Shown: piece by piece, positions 1-10,377 of the stretch
Layout: every line of letters starts with the position of its first letter
Numbering within the stretch: the stretch's first letter is position 1
DNA from: Kitasatospora phosalacinea
GTDB taxonomy: Bacteria > Actinomycetota > Actinomycetes > Streptomycetales > Streptomycetaceae
DNA: 64,000 nt
Reading direction: 5' to 3'
NCBI RefSeq assembly: GCF_000716545.1
Contig: NZ_JNWZ01000015.1
Span: 124,001 to 188,000, forward strand
The notes under the pieces: generated by a model
Told to the model about the DNA's origin: nothing
Databases searched by the model: none
What the model saw: the letters and a program-made list of their open reading frames with translations, nothing else
Translations under genes and position numbers: made by a program

Positions 1-459
1 GGCCAGCCCGGCCAGCACCAGCAGCGGGTTCGCGGGGGTGCGCAGGTCGAGCAGGGCGGCGCCGCCGACGGCGAGGAGCAGGCACTGGAGCAACGCCAGC
101 GCGATCGAGGGGAAGGCGGTGCCGAGCAGGATCTCGGCGTCGGCGGCCTCGCCGGTGCGCAGCCGCTTCAGCACCAGTTCGTTGCGGCGGGCGGTGTAGG
201 CGGTGGTCAGGTTGGTGTAGACGACGACCAGCAGGACGACGCCCATCGAACTGGTGACGAGGTTGCCGTTCACGTCCATGCCGGGGGTGTGCTCGGCGGC
301 GGCCCGCAGGATCGAGCGGAGCGAGCCGACCAGCGCGAACGGCAGCACCAGGGCCAGGAACACCGCGGTGCGGTTGCGGCGCAGCAGGGTCGCTTCGGCG
401 CGGCCGAGGGCCGCCAGCCGGGAGAGCGGGGTGCGGGCGGGGGCGGCGGCGGTGGTCAT
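1..459 (-). CDS. ABC-2 type transporter permease, N-terminal part (cut by window edge)
   Basis: This is the first 153 codons of a multi-pass membrane permease that would form the export channel for the ATPase encoded just upstream. The start ATG (457-459) overlaps the ATPase stop in an ATGA arrangement, so the two are translationally coupled. After an Ala/Pro/Arg-rich cytoplasmic tail come hydrophobic segments near residues 33-50 and 74-85 and again after residue 115. A cytoplasmic loop containing YTARRNELVLKRLRTGE lies between them; this RR-ELVLKRL loop is typical of ABC-2 drug/lipid exporter permeases. The substrate cannot be inferred. The C-terminus lies outside the window. Confidence 0.85.
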   Translation of the reverse strand, partial: MTTAAAPARTPLSRLAALGRAEATLLRRNRTAVFLALVLPFALVGSLRSILRAAAEHTPGMDVNGNLVTSSMGVVLLVVVYTNLTTAYTARRNELVLKRLRTGEAADAEILLGTAFPSIALALLQCLLLAVGGAALLDLRTPANPLLVLAGLA

Positions 460-1445
460 GCGGCACGTCCGATCTGCGACGGGGCGGCGGGGGCGGCGGT
501 CGGGGCGGCGGACGCGGCGACGGCCAGGAAGGCCTCCTCCAGTGAGGCGCTGCGGGCGTCCAGCCGGGCCAGTTCGACCTGGTGGCGGGCGGCCCAGCCG
601 AGCAGTTCGGTGAGGGTGCCCTGCAGGTCGGGGGTGCGCAGCAGCACCCGGCGGCCGTCGAGCCCGACGGTGGTGCCGTGCAGCGGGGGCAGTTCGAGCG
701 CGGCGTGCGCGCCGGTGCGCTCGGGCAGTTCGAAGCCGATCCGGGCGGGGTGGGCGGCCAGCACCTCGGCGACGGTGCCGCCGGTGACCACCCGGCCGTG
801 GTGCATGATCGCCAGCCGGTCGGCCAGCTCCTCGGCCTCCTCCAGGTAGTGCGTGGTGAGCACCACCGTGGTGCCGGCCGCCCGCAGTTCGCGGATCAGC
901 CGCCAGACCGAGGCGCGGGCCTCCGGGTCCAGGCCGGTGGAGGGCTCGTCCAGGAACAGCACCTCGGGGCGGCCGAGCAGGGCCATCGCCAGGTCGAGCC
1001 GGCGGCGCTCGCCGCCGGACAGCTGCTTGACCCGCACCGTGCGCCGGGGCAGCAGGCCGACCAGGTCGAGCGCCTCGTCGACGGCCCGGGCGCCGGTGGT
1101 CAGGCCGGCCCAGCAGCGGCCGGTCTCGGCCAGGGTGAGCTCGCCGGGGAAGCCGCCCTCCTGGAGCATGATGCCGATCCTGGGCCGCAGCGCGGCCCGG
1201 TCCCGGCGCGGGTCGAGGCCGAGCACCCGGACCTCGCCGGCGCTGGGCCCGGCCAGGCCCTCCAGCACCTCCAGGGTGGAGGTCTTGCCCGCGCCGTTGG
1301 TGCCCAGCAGGGCGAACAGCTCGCCGGGGGCGACGTCGAGGTCCAGGCCGCGGACGGCCTCGAAGCCGTTCGCGCCGGACGGTCCGTAGCGGCGGTGCAG
1401 CCCGCGGGCCTCGACGGCGGGGCGGGGACGGCTGGTGTCGGTCAT
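456..1445 (-). CDS. ABC transporter ATP-binding protein (ABC-2 / drug exporter type)
   Basis: This 329-residue cytoplasmic ATPase would energise the permease that follows it with a 4-nt overlap. Visible motifs are Walker A GTNGAGKT (about residues 48-55), signature LSGGERRRL (142-150) and Walker B VLFLDEPSTGLDPEA (162-176), with TTHYLEEAEELADR as the H-loop region. The Walker A variant GTNGAGKT and the roughly 90-residue C-terminal extension after the nucleotide-binding domain are usual in DrrA/CcmA-like exporter ATPases. The ATG start at 1443-1445 has an Arg/Pro-rich leader. No regulator gene is adjacent within the window, so the exported compound is unknown. Confidence 0.93.
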   Translation of the reverse strand: MTDTSRPRPAVEARGLHRRYGPSGANGFEAVRGLDLDVAPGELFALLGTNGAGKTSTLEVLEGLAGPSAGEVRVLGLDPRRDRAALRPRIGIMLQEGGFPGELTLAETGRCWAGLTTGARAVDEALDLVGLLPRRTVRVKQLSGGERRRLDLAMALLGRPEVLFLDEPSTGLDPEARASVWRLIRELRAAGTTVVLTTHYLEEAEELADRLAIMHHGRVVTGGTVAEVLAAHPARIGFELPERTGAHAALELPPLHGTTVGLDGRRVLLRTPDLQGTLTELLGWAARHQVELARLDARSASLEEAFLAVAASAAPTAAPAAPSQIGRAA

Positions 1446-1580
1446 GGCTCCAGCCTCCCGGCGGCCGGGGCCCGCCAGTAGTGCGGACCGTCACCGGGCG
1501 CCGGTGCGGGCGCACGGGTGGGCGGTGACAAACGTCACCGGTGCCGCGCCGCCCGGCGCGGTGGTGCGGGCACGAACGCC

Positions 1581-1610
1581 GAAGGCCCCCCTCGGTGGAG
1601 GGGGGCCTTC
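1581..1610 (-). terminator. Perfect 13-bp hairpin downstream of the tRNA-Gly pair
   Basis: GAAGGCCCCCCTC and its exact complement flank a 4-nt loop (GGTG). The hairpin lies 8 nt past the 3' end of the promoter-distal tRNA, so it most likely terminates the tRNA transcript and insulates the ABC operon whose start is at 1445. There is no T-run, as is usual in streptomycetes. Confidence 0.8.
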
Positions 1611-1618
1611 GGCACTGG

Positions 1619-1691
1619 AGCGGACGACGAGATTCGAACTCGCGACCCTCACCTTGGCAAGGTGATGCTCTACCAACTGAGCCACGTCCGC
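1619..1691 (-). tRNA. tRNA-Gly (anticodon GCC), distal copy
   Basis: The 73-nt cloverleaf has acceptor strand GCGGACG paired with CGTCCGC, discriminator T, a D-arm GCTC..GAGC, anticodon stem TCACC/GGTGA around loop TTGCCAA (anticodon GCC) and T-arm GCGAG-TTCGAAT-CTCGT. CCA is not encoded. It is identical across the 73 nt to the copy at 1736-1808 and separated from it by 44 nt. Confidence 0.97.
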
Positions 1692-1735
1692 AGGATATGG
1701 AGTTGTACTGCACCAGTCTGTTCACGCTGACTGCG

Positions 1736-1808
1736 AGCGGACGACGAGATTCGAACTCGCGACCCTCACCTTGGCAAGGTGATGCTCTACCAACTGAGCC
1801 ACGTCCGC
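1736..1808 (-). tRNA. tRNA-Gly (anticodon GCC), proximal copy
   Basis: This gene has the same 73-nt sequence and fold as 1619-1691, with anticodon GCC in loop TTGCCAA. The two are probably co-transcribed leftward from a promoter in 1809-1970 and end at the 1581-1610 hairpin. Confidence 0.97.
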
Positions 1809-1971
1809 ACGGCGCCGGGCGCCGGCCGCCCCGCTCGGGTTCCCCCGGTTGCGGCGACGAGAATTACTCTACAACATCGATCGGCGTGCTCGCCCCACCC
1901 TTCTCCGGCGCCTTCCCCGGCGGCGTGGCCGGGGGAGGGCCGGCGGGCCCGCGACGGGCCCGGGGCGACGC

Positions 1972-2289
1972 TCAGTTGTTCTCGGCGAACGCCTCGTACA
2001 CGTGCTTGGGGATGCGGCCCCGGGCGGGCAGCTCGTGCCCGTTCGACTGGGCCCAGGCCCGCACGGCGGCCGGGTCCGGGGTGAGGGCGGTGCGGCGGAA
2101 GGACTTCCCGCTGCGGCTCTGCCGGCGGCCGGCGGCGACGAACGGTGCGAGGGCCTCCCGGAGCTTTTCCGCGTTGTCGGCGGACAGGTCGATCTCGTAC
2201 GACTTCCCGTCCACGCCGAAGTGAACGGTTTCCGCGGCGGTGCCGCCGTCCAGATCGTCGGAGAGCGTGACGACTACGCGCTGAGCCAT
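1972..2289 (-). CDS. lsr2: Lsr2-family nucleoid-associated protein / xenogeneic silencer
   Basis: This 105-residue DNA-bridging protein belongs to a family that binds AT-rich DNA and silences foreign or specialised-metabolite genes in actinobacteria. It starts MAQRVVVTLSDDLDGG, the typical beta-strand dimerisation domain. A Ser/Arg linker follows, then the C-terminal DNA-binding domain with PAAVRAWAQSNGHELPARGRIPKHV, including the AT-hook-like RGR. The ATG at 2287-2289 is chosen because Lsr2 proteins begin there and an AGAGGA ribosome site precedes it; longer in-frame upstream coding is not Lsr2-like. Streptomycetes usually carry two paralogs. The one beside purSQL is, as I recall, the one called LsrL, so this may be lsrL rather than the main lsr2. 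Confidence 0.95.
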   Translation of the reverse strand: MAQRVVVTLSDDLDGGTAAETVHFGVDGKSYEIDLSADNAEKLREALAPFVAAGRRQSRSGKSFRRTALTPDPAAVRAWAQSNGHELPARGRIPKHVYEAFAENN

Positions 2290-2735
2290 GGGTGTCAATC
2301 CTCTCGGGCAATTCGGCCGTCGGGGGTCTCGGATGCCCCGCCGGTCCGCTGGGCCGGGATCGCGGCATCCGCCGGCGGGCAGGGGAGCCCACGCCGAGAT
2401 GCGGCGCGTTCGGCTGCCGGTCGCCCTATTCTGCACCCGAAGGCCGGTGAAATCGTAGAGTTGGGGATTCCTTTTTTCGGGATATTCACGCTCTTCCCCC
2501 CGGCGCGGATACCCGGGTCGATACCCGGGCCGATACGGGTGCCGATAGCCGCCCGTTGCAGACGGGATTAAAGCGGCGAAATCGGATGCCCGGGAGGGGT
2601 GGCGGGGGCCCTGGACCCTTGGGGCGTAAGGGGTGTGGGTCTACGCGCGTTACCGCTGGTGGCCCGCAAGAGGGCCCCGGAGCCCAGGTAGTCTGGAGTT
2701 CCCCCGCCTTCACGCAATCACCACCGGGAGTGCCA
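2290..2735. promoter_or_regulatory. Divergent intergenic region between lsr2 and purS
   Basis: This is 446 bases without a convincing gene. It has an unusually AT-rich patch for this genome (about 2450-2490), which should hold the lsr2 promoter. A possible purS -10 element TAGTCT lies at 2689-2694. Lsr2 proteins bind AT-rich DNA, so autoregulation at the patch is plausible but not shown. Confidence 0.4.
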
Positions 2736-2993
2736 GTGGCACGCGTCGTAGTCGACGTCATGCTCAAGCCGGAGATCCTCGACCCGCAGGGACAGGCGGT
2801 GCAGCGCGCACTGCCGCGTCTCGGGTTCGCCGGGATCGCCGACGTCCGCCAGGGCAAGCGTTTCGAACTGGAGCTGGAGGGGCCGGTCGACGACGCCGCG
2901 CTCGCCCGCATCCGCGAGGCCGCCGAGACCTTCCTCGCCAACACCGTGATCGAGGACTTCACCGTCCGAGTCGAGGGCGAGGAGGGCAAGTGA
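2736..2993 (+). CDS. purS: Phosphoribosylformylglycinamidine synthase subunit PurS
   Basis: This 85-residue small subunit of the FGAM synthase complex (PurS-PurQ-PurL) acts in step four of de novo purine synthesis in the cytoplasm and is thought to help channel ammonia from PurQ to PurL. It starts at GTG 2736 ([19 protein letters not shown]) after GGGAG with 5-nt spacing; a further in-frame upstream stretch is Pro/Gly-rich and not PurS-like. The motifs [15 protein letters not shown] and [10 protein letters not shown] are family hallmarks. The stop overlaps the purQ start by GTGA, giving translational coupling. Confidence 0.96.
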   Translation: MARVVVDVMLKPEILDPQGQAVQRALPRLGFAGIADVRQGKRFELELEGPVDDAALARIREAAETFLANTVIEDFTVRVEGEEGK

Positions 2994-3666
2994 CCACCCG
3001 AGTCGGCGTCGTCACTTTCCCCGGTTCCCTCGACGACCGCGACGCCCAGCGCGCGGTCCGCCTGGCCGGCGCCGAGCCGGTCGCCCTCTGGCACCGTGAC
3101 AAGGATCTCCACCAGGTCGACGCCGTCGTCCTGCCCGGCGGATTCTCTTACGGCGACTATCTGCGCTGCGGTGCCATCTCCCGCTTCTCCCCGGTGATGG
3201 ACACCGTCATCGAGCAGGCCAAGCTCGGAATGCCGGTCCTCGGTATCTGCAACGGCTTCCAGGTGCTGTGCGAATCGCACCTGCTGCCCGGCGCGCTCAC
3301 CCGGAACGACTCGCTGCACTTCATCTGCCGCGACCAGAAGCTCCGCATCGAGAACGCCTCCACCGCCTGGACCCGGGATTACTCGGCCGGCCAGGAAATC
3401 GTCGTTCCGCTCAAGAACGGCGAGGGCCGGTTCGTCGCCGACGGGCGCGTCCTCGACGAACTGGAGGCGGAGGGCCGCGTGGTGGCCCGCTACCTCGATC
3501 TGAACCCGAACGGTTCGTACCGCGACATCGCCGGCATCACCAACGCGGCCGGCAATGTCGTCGGCCTGATGCCGCACCCGGAGCACGCCGTGGAGCCGCT
3601 CACCGGTCCGACCACCGAGGGCCTGGGCTTCTTCACTTCCGTCCTGAAGCAGCTGGTGAACGCCTG

Positions 3667-3667
<1 letters not shown>
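2990..3667 (+). CDS. purQ: Phosphoribosylformylglycinamidine synthase, glutaminase subunit PurQ
   Basis: This 225-residue class-I glutamine amidotransferase supplies ammonia from glutamine to PurL. The nucleophile is Cys87 in [14 protein letters not shown] and the His/Glu of the triad are in [11 protein letters not shown] (about H196, E198). [19 protein letters not shown] forms the oxyanion/interface strand typical of PurQ. The GTG start (2990) is nested in the purS stop codon and the TGA stop overlaps purL ATG by one base, so all three subunits are coupled. The length is normal for the family. Confidence 0.97.
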
Positions 3668-5922
<2,255 letters not shown>

Positions 5923-5967
5923 CGGCGCGACCGACGCTCCGCCCGGCGGTTCGTCCGACGGTTCGTC

Positions 5968-6021
5968 AACCCCGCGGGGCGGGAGGTTCGGTACTTCCGG
6001 ACCGCCCGCCCCGCGGGTTTT
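5968..6021 (+). terminator. Rho-independent-type terminator after purSQL
   Basis: A long GC-rich stem (AACCCCGCGGGGCGGG paired with CCCGCCCCGCGGGTT, one extra C on the left arm) encloses an 18-nt loop and is followed by TTTT. The stem ends just before the start of the next gene at 6035. Confidence 0.8.
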
Positions 6022-6034
6022 GTACGCTGCGCTC

Positions 6035-6847
6035 ATGCCCACCGTGAAGCCCCGAACCTACGACCCGGTGAAGGTGCGCGCCGCACTCACCGGGCAGCTC
6101 GACGCGATCGCCGCCGCCGTCCGCGACCTGGACGACGCGCAACTCGCCCTACCCACCCGGCTCGGTGAGTGGCGGGTGCGCGAACTCGTCGCCCACCTCG
6201 GCATGGTGGCCAGCTGGGTGCCGCTGCACCTGCACGACCCGCTGCCGCCGCAGGCCCCGATCACCCCGCTGTACTGGGCCTCGAAGACCCGCACCGCGGC
6301 CGCCGCCATCAACTCCACCGCCGTCGAACTGGTCGCCGAGCAGTTCGCCGGGGACGCCGCCCAGGTCTCCGGTGAACTCGACCGGCAGATCGGCGAGTTG
6401 TGGAAGGCCCTGGACAGCGAGGAGGGCCGGGAGCCCGGCCGGATCATCCCGATGCGGTTCGGCCCGATGCCCCTGGCGGACTTCCTGGTCACCCGGCTGG
6501 TCGAGACCGTGGTGCACGCCGACGACCTGGCCGCCGCGCTCGGCATCGACCCCTTCCCGCACGACAAGTTCGCCCTGGCCTCCACCGCCCGGCTGCTCGC
6601 CGACGCCTTCGCCGTCCAGGTGCCGGGCGGCGCGGTCGAGTTGCGCATCCCCCCGTACGCGGTGGTGCAGGCCGTCGAGGGCCCCCGGCACACCCGCGGC
6701 ACCCCGCCCAACGTGGTGGAGACCGACCCGCTCACCTGGATCCGCCTCGCCACCGGCCGCCTCGCCTGGGCCGACGCCCTCGACACCGCGCTCACCGCCG
6801 GCGGCGAACGCAGCGACCTGTCCGGCTACCTGCCGGTGCTGGGCTGA
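6035..6847 (+). CDS. Maleylpyruvate isomerase / DinB-like mycothiol-dependent family protein
   Basis: This 270-residue cytoplasmic protein has the four-helix DinB/MDMPI fold. The N-terminal LTGQLDAIAAAVRDL and LPTRLGEWRVRELVAHLGMVASW is the typical metal-binding helix pair (WxVxELVAHL). A second conserved block, VTRLVETVVHADDLAAALG, carries another His. The C-terminus, with EVDPLTWIRLATGRLAW-like sequence (ETDPLTWIRLATGRLAWAD), resembles the SCP2/sterol-carrier module that accompanies these proteins. Members use mycothiol or act as thiol-dependent isomerases/transferases; the substrate here is unknown. The ATG at 6035 has no ribosome site but TACGCT sits 6 nt upstream, suggesting a leaderless mRNA. 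Its place downstream of purL is common in streptomycetes. Confidence 0.8.
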   Translation: MPTVKPRTYDPVKVRAALTGQLDAIAAAVRDLDDAQLALPTRLGEWRVRELVAHLGMVASWVPLHLHDPLPPQAPITPLYWASKTRTAAAAINSTAVELVAEQFAGDAAQVSGELDRQIGELWKALDSEEGREPGRIIPMRFGPMPLADFLVTRLVETVVHADDLAAALGIDPFPHDKFALASTARLLADAFAVQVPGGAVELRIPPYAVVQAVEGPRHTRGTPPNVVETDPLTWIRLATGRLAWADALDTALTAGGERSDLSGYLPVLG

Positions 6848-7070
6848 GGGCTGCTCGCCGTCGGCCAGGGCGGCGAGCGGCCCTCCGTGGAGTCGGACCA
6901 CCGCGCCGGACGCGTCGATCAGGCCGATCCCGCTGAGGAAGGCGCGGGCCCCGGGGTCGGTGACGGCCTCGGGCAGTTCCGCGGCGGGGACGCGGCGCGG
7001 GCCGTCGGCGCCGTAGACCTCCTCCGGTTCGAAGCGGCCGACGGGGCGGACCGGTGGCAGGGCGCGCGGA
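6848..7070 (-). pseudogene. Decayed N-terminal fragment of a SUKH-4-like immunity protein
   Basis: Reading leftward from a TGA at 7071-7073 there is an open frame containing VYGADGPRRVPAAELPEAVT and then DPGARAFLSGIGL. This closely follows the SUKH-4 N-terminal pattern (Arg-Val-Pro..LP..T..ptrrFL..vGLP). There is no start codon before it and the frame runs without a break into antisense of the gene at 6035-6847, so the C-terminal part is gone. It appears to be a 5'- and 3'-truncated relic. Another SUKH-like gene is intact at 9192-10058. The remaining bases to 7311 show nothing I can assign. Confidence 0.4.
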
Positions 7071-7311
7071 CGTCATATCGGCGGATTGGTGCGCGTCAAC
7101 GGGTCGATCTCCCCTGCCCGGAAAGGCCGTTGGGGCGGAAGCAGGCCGCACGGATCGTGACCGTCGAGTCGGCCTCCGGGAGGCCGGGGGCGGGGAGCGC
7201 CGCGTTCCGCCGCATCCCGTGAGCATCACCGTGCGGGTCTCGGAGCACTCGGCGGACTTGGTGTGCGCGGAGCTCTCGGTCATGCCGGTCGCAGTGTGGT
7301 CCGGGGCGGCC

Positions 7312-8202
7312 TCAGGGGGCGGACGGGCCGCTGAGGTACTTGCCGTCGGAGTCGTAGGGCCAGGCGTTGGCCACGCAGCCGTCGAGGCCGTAGATCTGCT
7401 GCATCATCGCGGGGGCGGGCTTGCCCGGACCGGGGCAGGTCTCGTGGCCGTGGCCGATCCGGTGACCGACCTCGTGGTTGATGATCAGCGCCCGGTAGTC
7501 GTCCAGGCTGCCGGAGAACTGGGGCGAACCGGTCAGCCAGCGCTTGGAGTTGACCACCACCTGCTTGCCGACGTCGCAGTTCACCTCGTTGTGGGTGTCG
7601 AGGCCGCCGGTCGCGCAGATCGCGTCCGCGGTGTCGGGGGAGGCGATCTTGACGGTGAAGTCGTAGCTGCCGGAGGAGACCGGTTGGAAGCTGTCGCGCT
7701 TGTCGGTGGTCCAGCTGCGCGGGTCGGACAGCACGGCGTGGACGGCGGTCGCGGCGGCGTCCGGGTCGATGCCGATGCCGTTCTCGACCTCCACCCGGTA
7801 GCGGCGCAGGACACCGCCGGTACCGACCCGGCCGCCGGTGGCGGTGGCGGTGGTGAAGCTGCCGCTGCCGTGGGCGACGATCTCCGGCTGCGTGCCGGAC
7901 GACTGGGCGCCGGAGGGCCGGGTGCCGGACGGCGGGTCGTCGGGGGGCGGCGGGCCGGGCTGCTCGGCGGTGGCCGAGGGCGCCGCGGCCGCGGTCGGCT
8001 CGGTCAGCGGCGGGACGGCCCGGGCCTGGGCGGTCGGGTCGCCGGTGGGCGGGTGCGAGGAGTCCTGGTCCAGGGCGACCAGCCCGGCGGCGCCGAGGAC
8101 GGCGAGCAGCGCGGTGCAGCCCACGGTGACGGCCAACCGGCGGCGGCGGGCGGACCGGCGCCGACGGGCGGACCGACGGCTGGGCCGGGAGGCTGCGCGC
8201 AT
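7312..8202 (-). CDS. DUF3152 secreted/membrane-anchored putative zinc metalloprotease
   Basis: This 296-residue protein has a strongly basic N-terminus followed by one membrane-spanning segment (LAVTVGCTALLAVLGAAGLVAL, about residues 23-44). A long Pro/Ala/Thr-rich extracellular linker leads to a C-terminal DUF3152 domain. The domain ends with HEVGHRIGHGHETCPGPG and MMQQIYGLDGC, a zincin-like HExxHxxGHGH metal site with Cys residues probably forming disulphides. A metzincin-type peptidase activity is therefore likely, but the substrate is unknown. The start at ATG 8202 is favoured by GAGGGAA upstream and by the signal-anchor; the open frame extends further upstream without signal-like sequence. 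Confidence 0.85.
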   Translation of the reverse strand: MRAASRPSRRSARRRRSARRRRLAVTVGCTALLAVLGAAGLVALDQDSSHPPTGDPTAQARAVPPLTEPTAAAAPSATAEQPGPPPPDDPPSGTRPSGAQSSGTQPEIVAHGSGSFTTATATGGRVGTGGVLRRYRVEVENGIGIDPDAAATAVHAVLSDPRSWTTDKRDSFQPVSSGSYDFTVKIASPDTADAICATGGLDTHNEVNCDVGKQVVVNSKRWLTGSPQFSGSLDDYRALIINHEVGHRIGHGHETCPGPGKPAPAMMQQIYGLDGCVANAWPYDSDGKYLSGPSAP

Positions 8203-8386
8203 CTGGACTTCCCTCGGGACGGCGGCGTGGCAGGTGGTGCGGATGGGCACGTCCGTGCGAACGTGCCGCACCGTGAACATACGCGGTATGGCTCCGTTCG
8301 GTTCCCGGAACCTTCCGATCCGGACGTGAAACACGGGTGGGCGGGGCCGGGGCCCCGCCCTGACCAAGGGCTCGGGTGCAGGGGGC

Positions 8387-9130
8387 TCAGGCGTGGATCC
8401 CGGCGACGAGGCGGGCCAGCACCCGACCGAGCGGCTCCCCGCTCAGCGTGCGCCCGCCACCGTCCGGCGGTTCCTGGCTGAGCAGCAGCACGAGGTCCCC
8501 GTCGCCCTTCACCGGGACGCGGGCGAGCGCGGCCAGCCCGCCGTCGGGGGTGACCAGCGGTGCGGCGCCGGGCGCGGGGCGCCGGTCGTAGACGGTGTGG
8601 ATCCCGTCGACCCGGAGTTGCCCGGCCGCCTGGGCCTTCGGCAGCATCAGGCTGACGCCGACGTCGTTCATCGGGACGGCCAGCAGGTCGAGCCTGACCG
8701 GGCCGCCGTCGACCGTCCAGACGCAGGTCACCCAGCCGGTGGGCGGCCTGCCGGGCACCGAGGCCATGGACGGCGGCGGCGTCATAGCGGACGGCCAGGG
8801 CTCCGGGGCGGTGGCCTCGGTGACCTCGCCGGTGGCGGGCTTGTCGTCCTCGGTGCCCGGAGTGGCGGTCAGGTCGACACCGGCGGCCTTGAGTGCGGCG
8901 GCGAGGTCCAGCCCGAACGGGCAGGTGCCGGAGCCTCCCTGGCCGAGCTGCTCCGCGGTGGAGCGGACCAGCGGGTAGGAGAGCGCGGCGTCGGTCCTGC
9001 CGTCGTCGGAGCGGTCGGAGCCGCCGGAGCAGGCGCCCGCGCCGAGCAGGACGGCCAGGGCGGCGGGCAGCGCGAGCAGGCGGCGGACGGTCGGGCGGAC
9101 GGCCGGGGCGGTTGCGCGGTGAGCGGTCAC
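8387..9130 (-). CDS. Putative secreted lipoprotein, unknown function
   Basis: This 247-residue protein carries a twin basic n-region, hydrophobic core LLALPAALAVLLGAGAC and a lipobox (GAGAC) followed by SGGSDRSDDGRT, indicating lipidation at Cys and anchoring outside the membrane. The mature part has conserved-looking CPF and VTCVW cysteines (probably one disulphide) and no recognised catalytic motif. It resembles the general class of actinobacterial DUF3558-like lipoproteins only loosely. The start is GTG 9130. It lies 184 bases from the DUF3152 gene on the same strand. Confidence 0.75.
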   Translation of the reverse strand: MTAHRATAPAVRPTVRRLLALPAALAVLLGAGACSGGSDRSDDGRTDAALSYPLVRSTAEQLGQGGSGTCPFGLDLAAALKAAGVDLTATPGTEDDKPATGEVTEATAPEPWPSAMTPPPSMASVPGRPPTGWVTCVWTVDGGPVRLDLLAVPMNDVGVSLMLPKAQAAGQLRVDGIHTVYDRRPAPGAAPLVTPDGGLAALARVPVKGDGDLVLLLSQEPPDGGGRTLSGEPLGRVLARLVAGIHA

Positions 9131-9191
9131 CGCACCAGGCTATTACCCTGCCGCGCAAGGAAGTTGAGGATCGGTCGGAAAACCGGGACGG

Positions 9192-10058
9192 TCAGCCGTT
9201 GCGGGCGGTCAGTGCTTCGGCGAGTTCGCGGATGCCGGCCTCGCGCTCGGCGGCGGAGTCGCCGTAGTCGAAGCTGTGGGTGAACTCGGCCTGCGGGAAG
9301 GTCTCGGCCATCCACACGCTGCAGTAGTGGCCGGGCATGAAGCAGGCCTGCAGCTCGGTGTAGACCTCCAGGACGTCCGCGGGCCGCGCGCCGCCCCCGG
9401 CCAGCCGGTACCAGAGGGCCTCTTCGGGATGCAGGGCGAGCGAGCCGTCGGCGGTGAGGATCTGCTCGCCGCCCCGCCCGTCGCGGACCTTGAACGCCGC
9501 GTAGCCCGGCACGCCGCGGGTGTGCCGGACGTCCTCCAGCACCCGGGGCCACCAGTTCTCGTCGCTCTCGAAGGCCCGCAGGTCGGTGGTGCGCAGTCGG
9601 CTCTCGACCGAGCCGAACAGCGCGAAGACCTCCTGCGGCTGCTCGGCGGCGGCCAGCCGGCGCAGCGCGCCGTCGAGTTCGGCGAGCGAGTCGAGGAAGG
9701 CCGCGAGGCTGCCGTTGACCGGGATCGGGCGCTCCCGGAAGGCGAGGAAGACCGCCCACACCCGGCCGACCGGGTCGACGCACAGCTCGGCACCGCGGTC
9801 GGTGCCCAGGCGGGCCCAGCGGTCCTCGCCGCCGGTCGGCGCGGGGAGCCCCCGCTGCCTGGCGAAGTCGGCCAGCGCCGGGGCGTCGTCCGCCTCGGTG
9901 GCGAAGTACGGGCCGACCTGGACGGGGAGACCGCATCCGGCGAGCAGGTCGGCCGCCTCGGCGGGGAGGGCGGTCGCCGCGAGGGCCGCCGCCGGGAGGC
10001 GGCGCAGGCCGCCGGGGCCGAACTGGTCGAGCAGGCGCCGGGAGAGTTCTGCGGTCAT
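9192..10058 (-). CDS. SUKH-4 family immunity-like protein
   Basis: This 288-residue cytoplasmic protein has an N-terminal SUKH-like strand/helix pattern (LRRLPAAAL.., ADLLAGCGLPVQVGPYF) followed by a second domain with GYAAFKVRDGRGGEQILTADGS. It ends in a conserved C-terminal block CFMPGHYCSVWMAETFPQAE..HSFDYG, which recurs in actinobacterial SUKH-4 proteins and neighbouring deaminase-related proteins. SUKH proteins neutralise polymorphic toxins. No toxin gene is beside it, so it is an orphan immunity gene or has another binding role. The start is ATG 10058; a second SUKH-like relic is at 6848-7070. Confidence 0.7.
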   Translation of the reverse strand: MTAELSRRLLDQFGPGGLRRLPAAALAATALPAEAADLLAGCGLPVQVGPYFATEADDAPALADFARQRGLPAPTGGEDRWARLGTDRGAELCVDPVGRVWAVFLAFRERPIPVNGSLAAFLDSLAELDGALRRLAAAEQPQEVFALFGSVESRLRTTDLRAFESDENWWPRVLEDVRHTRGVPGYAAFKVRDGRGGEQILTADGSLALHPEEALWYRLAGGGARPADVLEVYTELQACFMPGHYCSVWMAETFPQAEFTHSFDYGDSAAEREAGIRELAEALTARNG

Positions 10059-10377
10059 GCGGGAAGCCTACCGGTGCGGGGACGGACGAGACGGGGACGG
10101 ACGAGGCGCGGCCGGGCGACGCGGACGGACCAGACCGGGCGCCCTCCGGCAGGCCGGCCAGACCGTCCAGGTCGTCCAGGCACGGGTCGGGGCGCGCCCC
10201 GGGGGTCCGGAGGATCTCGTCCTCGGCGAACACCGACCCGAGCGACCCGTGCGCCACCTGCGGTGCCGTCCGGCGCGGCGCGGCGGTTCGGACGGAGGTC
10301 CGCCACGACGCCACCACCGGGACGGCGACGGGCCGCCCCCGTGCGGGGGCGGCCCGTCCGCTCGGGCGGGTGCGGTC
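10059..10377. other. Intergenic region with terminator hairpin
   Basis: This is 319 bases with no reliable gene. A minus-strand open stretch from GTG 10317 has a protein-like piece (VFAEDEILRTPGARPDP) but no ribosome site and no family I recognise. The terminator at 10328-10357 occupies the right part. Confidence 0.3.
10328..10357 (-). terminator. Perfect 13-bp hairpin after the DUF3151 gene
   Basis: ACGGGCCGCCCCC pairs exactly with GGGGGCGGCCCGT around loop GTGC. It lies 21 nt downstream of the stop codon at 10378. Confidence 0.75.

Noticed and set aside
10055..10317. Minus-strand open stretch with VFAEDEILRTPGARPDP
   Set aside because: Looks slightly protein-like, but lacks a ribosome site, is overlapped by a terminator at its start and matches no family I know.
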